Source: CAZKSN01 sp964555585 (GTDB lineage: Bacteria; Bacillota_I; Bacilli_A; RF39; UBA660). Taken from it: a stretch of DNA of 64,000 nt. The stretch spans positions 1-64,000 of the forward strand of contig CAZKSN010000003.1 in NCBI GenBank assembly GCA_964555585.1, given 5' to 3'. The notes under the pieces were generated by a model. The model did no database searches and was not told the origin of the DNA. It was given only the letters and a program-made list of their open reading frames with translations. Below are positions 25,540 through 33,579 of this stretch, one piece after another. The number at the start of each line of letters is the position of its first letter. Positions within the stretch are counted from its first letter, which is position 1. The translations under genes and the position numbers were made by a program.

Positions 25540-25947
25540 TCTTATATTAGTTGTATCATATTCATCAAGACTATAAAAATAATTATTTAAAATTTCTTTT
25601 AATTTTTCTATTTTTTCTTTATTAATATTTAAAAAAATATTAGAAACTTCATCTAAAAACTTTTTACATTCTTCAATAAATTTTATATCAGTTATAGTAT
25701 AACTAATATTTGACATTTTTACAGCATATTTTGTTATACTTTTATTATTATATTTTGTATAGTTTATATAATAATGCTGTATCAAATAGCCTAATTCCAC
25801 AAGAAAACTAGAATGTAATATATAAAAAATTCTTTTTTGATTTGTATTTAAATATTGATTATAAAAAGAATTACATAACTCTTTAAAGTCTTTACATAAT
25901 TTTTCTATTTTTCCTTCTGGAGAAATATCAATAACTTTCTCTTCCAT
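25534..25947 (-). CDS. Hypothetical helical protein
   Basis: This 137-residue protein is rich in Tyr, Asn and Ile. It has an amphipathic helical pattern (KRIFYILHSSFLVELGYLIQ near 40-60; KKFLDEVSNIFLNINKEKIEKL near 95-115). No signal peptide, membrane segment or known motif is visible. An AGGAGA site precedes the ATG 23 bases after topA, so it is probably cotranscribed with topA. The function is unknown. Confidence 0.65.
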   Translation of the reverse strand: MEEKVIDISPEGKIEKLCKDFKELCNSFYNQYLNTNQKRIFYILHSSFLVELGYLIQHYYINYTKYNNKSITKYAVKMSNISYTITDIKFIEECKKFLDEVSNIFLNINKEKIEKLKEILNNYFYSLDEYDTTNIRK

Positions 25948-25970
25948 AATATCTCCTAATAATTTAAAAT

Positions 25971-27989
25971 TTACTTATCACAAACCGGACATTTCACTTC
26001 ATTGTTTTTTTCCACTAATAATTCTTCCTTACATTTTGGACATATTTCTCCAGTTGGTTTATCCCACAATGCATATTTACATTTAGGATAATTGGTGCAG
26101 CCATAAAATGTTTTACCTTTTCTAGTTTTCTTTTCAATAATTTTTCCATCACATTTCGGACAAGCACATATTTCAATGATTTGTTTTTCTTCCTTCTTAA
26201 TATATTTGCACTCCGGATATCCGCTGCAGGCTATGAACTTTCCATACTTTCCGGTTCTTATTACTAAATCCTTCCCGCATTCCGGACATTTTTCTCCGGT
26301 AACTTCCGGTTCATCCTTTTCCATTTTTTTAAATGCATTATTTATCAAAGGCTCAAAATCCTTATAGAATTTATCAAGCAGTTCATACCAGACTTCATTT
26401 CCTTCCGCCACTTTGTCCAAATCAGTTTCCATATCTGCAGTATATTTTACATTTATAATATTACTAAAGAATTCCTGAAGTTTATCAGTAATAGTAATTC
26501 CAATTTTAGTAGGTACAAATTTTTTATTCAAAATTTCCACATATTTTCTTAATCTTAAAATATCTATTATTTTAGCATATGTGCTTGGTCTTCCAATTCC
26601 CAATCTTTCTAACTCTCTTATTAATTTTGCTTCAGTGAATCTAGCTGGCGGTTCAGTAAAGTGCTGTGATTTTTCAATACTTTGAGCAACCAGTACCTTT
26701 GAATTATAATTTTCAAAATCCGGAAGCACCACATCCTCTGTATCCTCATATTCCTTATAAACCTTTAAGTAACCGTCAAACTTTAATATTTGACCGGTTG
26801 CCTTGAAAATATAATCATTATTCTCAAATAATACAGTAGTTGCCAAAACCTTAGCATCACTCATTAAGGAAGCTAAAGAACGTGTATATATCAATTTATA
26901 TAATTTATATTCATCAGAAGTTAAATACTTCTTTAAAGTATCTAACTTTCTTTTAATACTTGTAACTCTTACTGCTTCATGAGCATCTTGAACATTATTG
27001 TTGTTTTTGCTTTTCTTGACATATCCAATATACTCTTTTCCATAATTTGATGCGATAAACTCATCAGTTTCTTTTATAAATGTATCCGATAATCTTATTG
27101 AATCAGTTCTCATGTAGGTAATTAAACCCACAGTTTCATTTTCCAAATCCACACCTTCATACAACTTCTGAGCTATCTTCATTGTTTTTGAAGCACTAAA
27201 GCCTAGTCTGTTAGATGCCATTTGTGTAAGAGTACTTGTTGTAAAAGGTAATTTACTTTGTTTATTCTTTTCTTTGCTTTCAACACTTTCAATGTTAAAA
27301 GCTTTGGAAAGACGACTGAGTATTTCATTAGCCTCTACTTCATTTTTAATTTCTAGGGTTTTCCCCTTATATTTTTCCAAAGTTGCCTCAAAGTCTTTAA
27401 AGTCCGCTTCAATTGTCCAGTATTCCTCCTCTTTGAAAGCTTCTATTTCCCTTTCTCTGTCAACTATAAGTTTTAATGCAACACTTTGAACACGTCCTGC
27501 ACTTTTTCCTTCAGTTTTGCTTTGCATTAATTTACTGAGTCTAAATCCAATTATTCTATCCAATATTCTTCTTGACTCTTGTGAATGAACCAAATCTTCA
27601 TTAATTTCTCTCGGATATTTAAAAGCTTCTACAATAGCATCCTTGGTAATTTCATTGAAAACTACTCTTCCATAGTTCTTTTTTAAATTTAATGCATCTT
27701 TTAAATGCCAGCTTATTGCTTCTCCCTCTCTATCAGGGTCCGTTGCTAAAATAACAAATTCACTTGCTTTTGCCTCTTTTTTTAAATTAGTAACTTCCTT
27801 ATTTTTACCTTTTATAATTATGTAATTGGGTTTGAAATTATCTTCTAAATCAACTCCAAGACCAAATTTACCAGAAGTAGCTAAATCTCTTATATGACCT
27901 TTACTAGAGAGCACTTTATAATCTTTTCCTAAATATTTTTCTATTGTTTTACTTTTACTTGGTGATTCCACAATAACTAAATTCTTCAT
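25971..27989 (-). CDS. topA: DNA topoisomerase I
   Basis: This 672-residue type IA topoisomerase relaxes negative supercoils. The Toprim domain starts LVIVESPSKSK, with ATDPDREGEAISWH near 90-103. The active-site Tyr is in LITYMRTDS near residue 291. The C-terminus has Cys4 zinc ribbons at about 580-672 (CPECGKDLVIR, CPKCDGKIIE, CPKCKEELL; the last cysteines are CPVCDK). An AAGGAG site precedes the ATG. A weak promoter with a TTGACA -35 lies at 28049-28077. Confidence 0.97.
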   Translation of the reverse strand: MKNLVIVESPSKSKTIEKYLGKDYKVLSSKGHIRDLATSGKFGLGVDLEDNFKPNYIIIKGKNKEVTNLKKEAKASEFVILATDPDREGEAISWHLKDALNLKKNYGRVVFNEITKDAIVEAFKYPREINEDLVHSQESRRILDRIIGFRLSKLMQSKTEGKSAGRVQSVALKLIVDREREIEAFKEEEYWTIEADFKDFEATLEKYKGKTLEIKNEVEANEILSRLSKAFNIESVESKEKNKQSKLPFTTSTLTQMASNRLGFSASKTMKIAQKLYEGVDLENETVGLITYMRTDSIRLSDTFIKETDEFIASNYGKEYIGYVKKSKNNNNVQDAHEAVRVTSIKRKLDTLKKYLTSDEYKLYKLIYTRSLASLMSDAKVLATTVLFENNDYIFKATGQILKFDGYLKVYKEYEDTEDVVLPDFENYNSKVLVAQSIEKSQHFTEPPARFTEAKLIRELERLGIGRPSTYAKIIDILRLRKYVEILNKKFVPTKIGITITDKLQEFFSNIINVKYTADMETDLDKVAEGNEVWYELLDKFYKDFEPLINNAFKKMEKDEPEVTGEKCPECGKDLVIRTGKYGKFIACSGYPECKYIKKEEKQIIEICACPKCDGKIIEKKTRKGKTFYGCTNYPKCKYALWDKPTGEICPKCKEELLVEKNNEVKCPVCDK

Positions 27990-28048
27990 AAGTCTCCTTT
28001 TATTTATTCTATTAAATATGACTTCTTTTATTTCTTTTTCTTTATTTA

Positions 28049-28077
28049 ATTATTATTTACTTGATTAAATTTGTCAA
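28049..28077 (-). promoter_or_regulatory. Probable SigA promoter of topA
   Basis: On the minus strand TTGACA (28072-28077) and AATAAT (28049-28054) have a 17-base spacer. The -35 lies in the inverted repeat ACTTGA/TCAAGT. Confidence 0.5.
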
Positions 28078-28146
28078 GTAAAAATAAATTTACATAGTAA
28101 AGTTTAAATAATATATAATTTAATTTTATATTATACATAACAACAA

Positions 28147-28172
28147 AAAACATACTAATGATAGTATGTTTT
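28147..28172 (-). terminator. Terminator of the CotZ-like gene
   Basis: AAAACATACTA, ATGA loop, TAGTATGTTTT form an 11-bp perfect stem with a T-run continuing on the minus strand. Confidence 0.85.
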
Positions 28173-28192
28173 AAAGAAGTTAAATAAAGATT

Positions 28193-28651
28193 TTATAAAC
28201 ACTCTACAAAAGTATCATTCAAACATCTGCAACAGCATAAGCAATTAATATCCATTGTAAATATTGAATCTGTTGCTACATATGTTGAAGTTCTGCATTG
28301 TTCTGGATTAGGAGCTAAAACCCTGAAAGTAGCACAACATCCATCTATCTTTTCTACTCTAAATACAGCAGAGCATTCATCTTGATTATCAACTGCATTA
28401 CAATTTATATTTGATCTTGTAATTGGCATACTCCATGGTGTACCATTACCACAGCATGTATATAACATTATTGGTCTAGTATTGCATACTATACAGTTAT
28501 TACCTCCTCCAAGCGCAGGCCTATCACAAGAATTTAAGCAAGTAGTTGGACATGCATTTGCTTGAAGAACACAAATAACTTGTAATATTTCAGCAATACA
28601 ACTGTTACAACAAGCATCACAGCAGTTTTTATCATTGTCCCTATTACACAT
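28193..28651 (-). CDS. cotZ: CotY/CotZ-family spore coat (crust/exosporium) protein
   Basis: This 152-residue cysteine-rich protein starts at the ATG at 28649-28651 (AGGGG site). Recognisable CotY/CotZ family elements are an N-terminal Cys cluster, CPTTCLNSC near 50, AVFRVEKIDGCCATFRVL near 100-117, and a C-terminal TMDINCLCCCRCLND. More than twenty cysteines are expected for a self-assembling, disulfide-linked outer spore layer. It has its own SigK-like promoter and terminator. The symbol denotes family; CotY cannot be separated from CotZ here. Confidence 0.85.
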   Translation of the reverse strand: MCNRDNDKNCCDACCNSCIAEILQVICVLQANACPTTCLNSCDRPALGGGNNCIVCNTRPIMLYTCCGNGTPWSMPITRSNINCNAVDNQDECSAVFRVEKIDGCCATFRVLAPNPEQCRTSTYVATDSIFTMDINCLCCCRCLNDTFVECL

Positions 28652-28682
28652 ATAATCCACCCCTTCATTTTCTATTCACTTA

Positions 28683-28710
28683 TAACATATGTATTTATGT
28701 TGAAAAGAGT
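28683..28710 (-). promoter_or_regulatory. SigK/SigE-like promoter of the CotZ-like gene
   Basis: On the minus strand AC (28709-28710), 17 bases, then CATATGTTA (28683-28691) match AC-n16/17-CATAnnnTA, about 30 bases before the start codon. Confidence 0.6.
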
Positions 28711-28785
28711 GATTCCTTTTACCTAAATAAAAAATATATTTCTATTTTTTATATTTTATTATATAATTATGTATAGGTGAATGAT

Positions 28786-29097
28786 ATGAATTGGCAGTAT
28801 ATAATAATTTTTGCTATATTAATAATAATTTCTTTGATAATTATTAAAATTAAAAGAAAAGATTTTTCAATTGAAATAAATAAATTAATACAATGTCTTG
28901 GAGGAAAAGAAAATATATTGGATGTTGAAATAAATTTTTCAAGATTAAAAGTGACTTTAAAAGATATGGAAATAGTTGATAAAGAAGGTATTCAGAAACT
29001 TGGCGCTAAAGGAATAGTAGAAATAGATAATCAATTAAAAATTATATTCGGACATAATTCAAAACAGTTAAAAAAATACATAGTAGACTTAAAGTGA
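28786..29097 (+). CDS. Membrane-anchored EIIB-like domain lacking the phosphorylated Cys
   Basis: This 103-residue protein starts at the ATG at 28786, five bases after AGGTGA. One N-terminal membrane helix (IIIFAILIIISLIII) is followed by a domain that tracks the glucose-type PTS EIIB, with LGGKENI, SRLKVTLKDMEIVDKEGI, KLGAKGIVEI and IIFGHNS. The catalytic Cys of the D-x-C-x-T-R-L motif is replaced by Asn (EINFSRL). Phosphotransfer is therefore impossible by the usual route. A sensory or structural role is inferred. A TATAAT lies at 28762-28767. Confidence 0.8.
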   Translation: MNWQYIIIFAILIIISLIIIKIKRKDFSIEINKLIQCLGGKENILDVEINFSRLKVTLKDMEIVDKEGIQKLGAKGIVEIDNQLKIIFGHNSKQLKKYIVDLK

Positions 29098-29125
29098 TAA
29101 TTTACATCACTTTTCTTTTTTTTTC
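29091..29125 (+). terminator. Terminator of the EIIB-like gene
   Basis: AAAGTGAT (29091-29098) and ATCACTTT (29106-29113) form a stem followed by TCTTTTTTTTT. Confidence 0.85.
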
Positions 29126-29173
29126 GACAAAATTAGACATTCATTATTGATAAAATTTTTTTAGGTGATAATA

Positions 29174-30406
29174 ATGTTGTTTAAAAGTTTTATATTTTTC
29201 ATAATTTTAAATTTATTTCCAGTATTAATTTATTTATTTTATTTAGCTTATAAAAAAGAATTAAATGAAAAAGAAAAAAAATTATATTTAGAAATTTCTT
29301 TATTTTCTTCTTTATTTTTAAGTATATATATATTTGATATAAATGAAACTAAGCTATGTTTTTGTCTTTTAATAATTCCTTTATTATTAAGTTATTTATA
29401 TAAAAAAACTTTTATGTCTATTTTTATGAGTATCATACTCATAGAATATATAAATAATAATTATAATATTCCTTTATATTTATTAGTAATTGAATTTATT
29501 CTTTATTTCATTCTTTATTTTTATTATAAAAATAAAAATAAAAATAATTTATTTTTTACTGAAGGTTTTTTTATAATTACAATTTTAACTATGATTATTA
29601 ATTATTTTATTATTATGAAATTGTATGGTTTTAATATAATAATAGAATCTATATTTGTTTCTATAATGTTTTATATAGTAGTTTTTCTTATTAATATATT
29701 TATTAATAAAGCTGATGAAATTCTTAATTTATATAATACTGTAAAAGATTTTGAACATGAAAAACAAATAAGACAATCTTTATTCAAAATAACTCATGAA
29801 ATTAAAAATCCAATTGCAGTCATTAAAGGTTATTTAGATATGTTTGATCCAAATGATAAAAATAAAAGTATAAGATATATTTCAATTATTAATCAAGAAA
29901 TTAACAGAACTTTAAATTTATTAAATGATTTTATGCAGTTTAGTAAAATAAAACTTGAAATGGAAGAAATAGATTTAAATATTTTAATAGATGATATTAA
30001 ACAAATAGTAAAGCCACTATTTGACAAAAATCATATTAAATATAAATTTAAAATTGAAAATGAAATTTATATTACTGGAGATTATAATAGATTAAAACAA
30101 GTAATATTAAATTTAATAAAAAATGCGATTGAAGCCTGTAAAAATAATGGTTTAATTATTGTAACTATATATAAAGATATAGAAAAATTATATATAATAA
30201 TAAAAGATAATGGTATAGGAATGAATAAAGAGGAACTTAATAATATGTTTATACCTTTTTATACAACAAAAAATAATGGTACTGGATTAGGTGTATGCTT
30301 GTCCAAGGAAATAATAGAAGCACATAAAGGAAAATTAAACTATAGTTCTATAAAAAATAAAGAAACTATAGTTAAAATAGTGCTTCCAATTAATAAAATT
30401 AATTAA
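29174..30406 (+). CDS. Orphan membrane sensor histidine kinase
   Basis: This 410-residue protein starts at the ATG at 29174 (AGGTGA site). The first roughly 180 residues contain about six hydrophobic helices without a large outside loop. The HisKA H-box is FKITHEIKNPIAVIKGY near 208. N-box NLIKNAIEA, G1 IIKDNGIGM and G2 NNGTGLGV follow. All catalytic boxes are intact. No response regulator lies nearby. Multi-pass kinases of this layout include the sporulation kinase KinB. Given the coat genes around it, a role in the Spo0 phosphorelay is possible but unproven. Confidence 0.88.
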   Translation: MLFKSFIFFIILNLFPVLIYLFYLAYKKELNEKEKKLYLEISLFSSLFLSIYIFDINETKLCFCLLIIPLLLSYLYKKTFMSIFMSIILIEYINNNYNIPLYLLVIEFILYFILYFYYKNKNKNNLFFTEGFFIITILTMIINYFIIMKLYGFNIIIESIFVSIMFYIVVFLINIFINKADEILNLYNTVKDFEHEKQIRQSLFKITHEIKNPIAVIKGYLDMFDPNDKNKSIRYISIINQEINRTLNLLNDFMQFSKIKLEMEEIDLNILIDDIKQIVKPLFDKNHIKYKFKIENEIYITGDYNRLKQVILNLIKNAIEACKNNGLIIVTIYKDIEKLYIIIKDNGIGMNKEELNNMFIPFYTTKNNGTGLGVCLSKEIIEAHKGKLNYSSIKNKETIVKIVLPINKIN

Positions 30407-30408
30407 TT

Positions 30409-30585
30409 TTAATAAATAACAGGTGGTCCATAATAAGGTACTACAGGTCTTGGCCTATAAGGATTAAAAGCTGTAGCTGCCACTCCTCCAGTTAAAGCCC
30501 CTAAAAGAAATGGCCCCGCAAATGGAACTATTCTATTATTACTATGGTAAACATTAAAACTATTACCTCTCCAAGGATAATTCAT
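30409..30585 (-). CDS. Small Pro/Tyr-rich protein, possible spore component
   Basis: This 58-residue protein starts at the ATG at 30583-30585, eight bases after AAGGAG. Its sequence has a hydrophobic Gly/Ala-rich centre (PFLLGALTGGVAATAF) and a Pro/Arg/Tyr tail (RPRPVVPYYGPPVIY). This resembles small surface or coat-associated proteins of Bacillus, although I cannot name the family. A SigK-like promoter sits directly upstream, like those of the coat genes. It converges with the histidine kinase gene, two bases apart. Confidence 0.65.
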   Translation of the reverse strand: MNYPWRGNSFNVYHSNNRIVPFAGPFLLGALTGGVAATAFNPYRPRPVVPYYGPPVIY

Positions 30586-30607
30586 AAAAACAACTCCTTC
30601 CATAATG

Positions 30608-30634
30608 TATATTATGAAGAATTGTTTATATTGT
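30608..30634 (-). promoter_or_regulatory. SigK/SigE-like promoter of the small Pro/Tyr-rich gene
   Basis: On the minus strand AC (30633-30634), 16 bases, then CATAATATA (30608-30616) fit AC-n16/17-CATAnnnTA, about 22 bases before the start codon. Confidence 0.55.
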
Positions 30635-31512
30635 TAAAGAGATTTTAATCTATAAAAGTTAAAAGAAGGCTTATTAAACAATCTCATTTTATGCTCATTA
30701 GTTCCAATACCACTGGAAACAAAAATTTCTGTGTCATTTTTTTTATAATAAGGAACATAATAATTTTTACTTCCTTCAGGAATAAAAATTTGACCATAAT
30801 ATGGGATTACAATTAATCCGTTAAGTGAATTTCCACTTAATATTAAATTAATATCAGAATTTTTTCCCAATATTTTATCAATAGAATCTCCTTCATGAGT
30901 TAAAATAATTTTATAATTTGCTTTATATAGTATTTCTTCTTCAGAAGCATAATATGAAAAAACTGTATCTAAATTAATATCATCTTTTAAATAACTTGAA
31001 ACTCCACCTAAAAATATTGGAGTAAGACTATTAGAATAAATTAATTCATAATTATTTTCAATTAATTTAAAATCAGATAAATTAAGTAATTCCACAAAAT
31101 TTGTATCATCATAATCCAAATTACCTTTAATAGCATATTTTCCTATGGTATTATAAATACTTTTAAAAAGCTCAATTAATTTTTCTTTTTCTTCTGAAGT
31201 TAAATTATAATTTTTAGAAATTAAATTCCCAGTAAAAAAAACTAAATCAGGTTTTAAAATATTAATTTTTTTTACCATCTCTTCAATATCTTCATAAGTT
31301 GTAGTATTACCTAAATAAATATCAGAAAATTGAACTATTTTAATACCATTAAATCCTGAAGGTAACTCTTTACTTTCTATTTTATATTCTTTTACTATTA
31401 GTCCTTTTGTACCTATGTATTTTGCATATAAAAACAAACTTAAAACAAAAATTACTATTAAAAATATAATAATACCTATTATATTATTTTTTTTTCTTTC
31501 TTCTTTTTCCAT
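30634..31512 (-). CDS. YkuE-like metallophosphoesterase fold with most metal ligands lost
   Basis: This 292-residue protein starts at the ATG at 31510-31512, seven bases after the CPBP stop. An N-terminal membrane anchor (about 10-35) is followed by a domain matching YkuE-like phosphoesterases block by block. Metal motifs are changed: DxH is DIY (FSDIYLGN), GDxV is GNLI, GNHD is GNLD and GHTHGG is GNSLNG. Only LTHEGD keeps a His. The C-terminal VSSGIGTNEHKMRLFN block is well kept. It is probably catalytically inactive, acting as a membrane-tethered binding protein. Confidence 0.8.
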   Translation of the reverse strand: MEKEERKKNNIIGIIIFLIVIFVLSLFLYAKYIGTKGLIVKEYKIESKELPSGFNGIKIVQFSDIYLGNTTTYEDIEEMVKKINILKPDLVFFTGNLISKNYNLTSEEKEKLIELFKSIYNTIGKYAIKGNLDYDDTNFVELLNLSDFKLIENNYELIYSNSLTPIFLGGVSSYLKDDINLDTVFSYYASEEEILYKANYKIILTHEGDSIDKILGKNSDINLILSGNSLNGLIVIPYYGQIFIPEGSKNYYVPYYKKNDTEIFVSSGIGTNEHKMRLFNKPSFNFYRLKSL

Positions 31513-31519
31513 ATAAAAC

Positions 31520-32218
31520 CTATAATACAAATATTACTAATAAGACCATTATTAAATTATGAGAAGCATGAACTAATAATGGCGTAAAAATCGAATTAGT
31601 TTTATGATAAGCTATAGCAAAGCATGAACCTAAAATACCATAAGGTAATATATATAATAAACTTAAAGGTGAATCAATAGCAGTTGTAGCATGCATTAAA
31701 CCAAAAAAGAAACCACTTAATAAAGCAAAAGCTACAATATTTTTAAATGCATTTCTAAAAGTTTTTCTAAAAATTATTTCTTCAATAAAAGGAGCTATTA
31801 TTACTGCACTTATAAAACTATATAATGGAGCATTAACAATAGTTTCTCTTACTAAAGATTCATTATTTGAAATATTTCCTTTAAATATTATTACATTTAT
31901 TATTAAATTACTTACTATCATTCCAACTAATCCAATTAGCCAATATTTATATCCAGTTTTTAAACACTTACGAAAGTCTCTTTTAAAAATTTTAAATTCT
32001 TCAATCATACTCTTATAATAAGCTAAAAATAATACTCCTAAATATAAAATATTAGAAATGATATTTGCTATTGTTTCTGATTTTATAATAATAGATATAA
32101 ATTTATATATTAAGCCAGGCACAATATAAGCACTTAAAATTATTAAAAATATCTTAAATATATTAATTAAATTTTCTTCTATTTTTAATTCACTAAATTT
32201 TTCTTTTATATATTTCAT
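31520..32218 (-). CDS. CPBP-family intramembrane metalloprotease (CAAX/Abi type)
   Basis: This 232-residue multi-pass membrane protein has the three motifs of the family: EEIIFR (near 146), FGLMHAT (near 175) and HASHNLI (near 217). These supply the Glu and His residues that form the intramembrane active site. Family members process prenylated proteins or peptides in eukaryotes, and bacteriocins, anti-sigma factors or unknown substrates in bacteria. It is cotranscribed with the degenerate phosphoesterase. An AAGGAG site precedes the ATG. Confidence 0.88.
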   Translation of the reverse strand: MKYIKEKFSELKIEENLINIFKIFLIILSAYIVPGLIYKFISIIIKSETIANIISNILYLGVLFLAYYKSMIEEFKIFKRDFRKCLKTGYKYWLIGLVGMIVSNLIINVIIFKGNISNNESLVRETIVNAPLYSFISAVIIAPFIEEIIFRKTFRNAFKNIVAFALLSGFFFGLMHATTAIDSPLSLLYILPYGILGSCFAIAYHKTNSIFTPLLVHASHNLIMVLLVIFVL

Positions 32219-32256
32219 AATACTCTCCTTATTTTTAATTATATCATATTTAAAAT

Positions 32257-32285
32257 AAAAAAAAGAAATAATTTTAAATTATTTC
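32257..32285 (-). terminator. Terminator of tyrS
   Basis: GAAATAATTT and AAATTATTTC (32265-32285) form a 10-bp stem followed on the minus strand by a run of eight T. It overlaps the tyrS stop. Confidence 0.8.
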
Positions 32286-33482
32286 TATTTTATAATAATT
32301 CTTTTTTCCTTTACTAATAACAATATAATTATTCTCAAAATCTTCTTTAGTAATAATTTTATTTACATCAATTATTTGTAAATCATTCAATTTTATACCA
32401 CCTTGTTCAATTAATCTTCTTGCTTCAGATTTTGATGAAATAATTTCTGTTTCAAACAATAAATTTATAATATTAATTCCGTTATTTATTAAATCAGAAT
32501 TTACTTTTATAGTTGGAGCATTTGTTGAAAAATCTTTTTTGTCAAACATCTCTTCACTTAATTGCTTAGCCTCTTTTGCAGAAATTTCGTCATGAACAAA
32601 TTTTACTACTTCATAAGCTAATGTTTTGCTTGCAATACGTTTTTCAGGTTCTTTTGAATTTTCAATCTCTAATTTTTCTATTTCTTCTCTTGATAAAAAA
32701 GTAAAATATTTTAAATAATTAATTACTAATGAATCATCAGTGTTAACAAAATATTGATATAAATCAAAAGAAGATTTCATTTCTTTATCAATCCAAACAG
32801 CATTACCTTCACTTTTTCCAATCTTATTTCCATTGCTATCTAAAACTAATGGCATACAAAAAGCATATACAGTTTTTCCTAATTTTTTTCTTATTAAATC
32901 AACTCCAGCTGTTATATTTCCCCATTGATCAGATCCACCTATTTGTAAAGTTACATTTTTATTTTGATATAGCCACATATAATCTAAAGCCTGCATAATC
33001 ATATAAGAAAATTCTGTATATGTAATTCCTGTTTCTAATCTTCTTTTTACTATATCTTTACTTAGCATATATGTAACAGGAAAATGTTTTCCATAATCAC
33101 GTAAAAAGTCTATAAAATTAATATCTTTACTCCAGTCATAGTTATCTACTACTTCATCACATCCAAAGATTTTAACTTGTTCTTTTAATTTTTTTAAATT
33201 TTCATTTAAAAAATCTATTTCAATAATAGTTCTCTCTGCAGTTGGTCTTGGATCACCAATTCTACCAGTAGAACCTCCTACAAGTAAAATACATTTATGT
33301 CCAGCATCTTTTAATCTTTTTGCTGTAATAAAACTTGCTAAATGTCCAACATGAAGACTTGGAGCAGTAGGATCTGTTCCTAAATAAAAAGTTAATTTTT
33401 CTTCATTTAATTTTTTTTCTAAATCAGGAGAACTTATATCTTTTATTAGACCTCTCCATTTTAATTCTTCAAATAAAGTCAT
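32274..33482 (-). CDS. tyrS: Tyrosyl-tRNA synthetase
   Basis: This 402-residue class I synthetase begins MTLFEELKWRGLIKD. Its HIGH motif is in SLHVGHLA near 40-46. GGSDQWGNITAG follows at about 186, and the KMSKS-equivalent is KIGKSEGN near 229. The C-terminal S4-type RNA-binding domain contains SKSEARRLIEQGGIKLND. Length and order match TyrZ/TyrS of Bacilli. An AAGGAG site precedes the ATG. No T-box is visible upstream. Confidence 0.97.
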   Translation of the reverse strand: MTLFEELKWRGLIKDISSPDLEKKLNEEKLTFYLGTDPTAPSLHVGHLASFITAKRLKDAGHKCILLVGGSTGRIGDPRPTAERTIIEIDFLNENLKKLKEQVKIFGCDEVVDNYDWSKDINFIDFLRDYGKHFPVTYMLSKDIVKRRLETGITYTEFSYMIMQALDYMWLYQNKNVTLQIGGSDQWGNITAGVDLIRKKLGKTVYAFCMPLVLDSNGNKIGKSEGNAVWIDKEMKSSFDLYQYFVNTDDSLVINYLKYFTFLSREEIEKLEIENSKEPEKRIASKTLAYEVVKFVHDEISAKEAKQLSEEMFDKKDFSTNAPTIKVNSDLINNGINIINLLFETEIISSKSEARRLIEQGGIKLNDLQIIDVNKIITKEDFENNYIVISKGKKNYYKIEII

Positions 33483-33547
33483 ATATTAAGCACTCCTTCT
33501 TTTAATTGATATTTTAATTATATTAAAAATATATTTATTTTACAAGA

Positions 33548-33572
33548 AAAAAGCATTTAATAAATGCTTTTT
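33548..33572 (-). terminator. Terminator of the pseudopilin Ig/LamG gene
   Basis: AAAAAGCATTT and AAATGCTTTTT (33548-33572) form a hairpin with a T-tract on both strands. It lies just after the stop of the 33580 gene. Confidence 0.8.
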
Positions 33573-33579
33573 AAATTCT

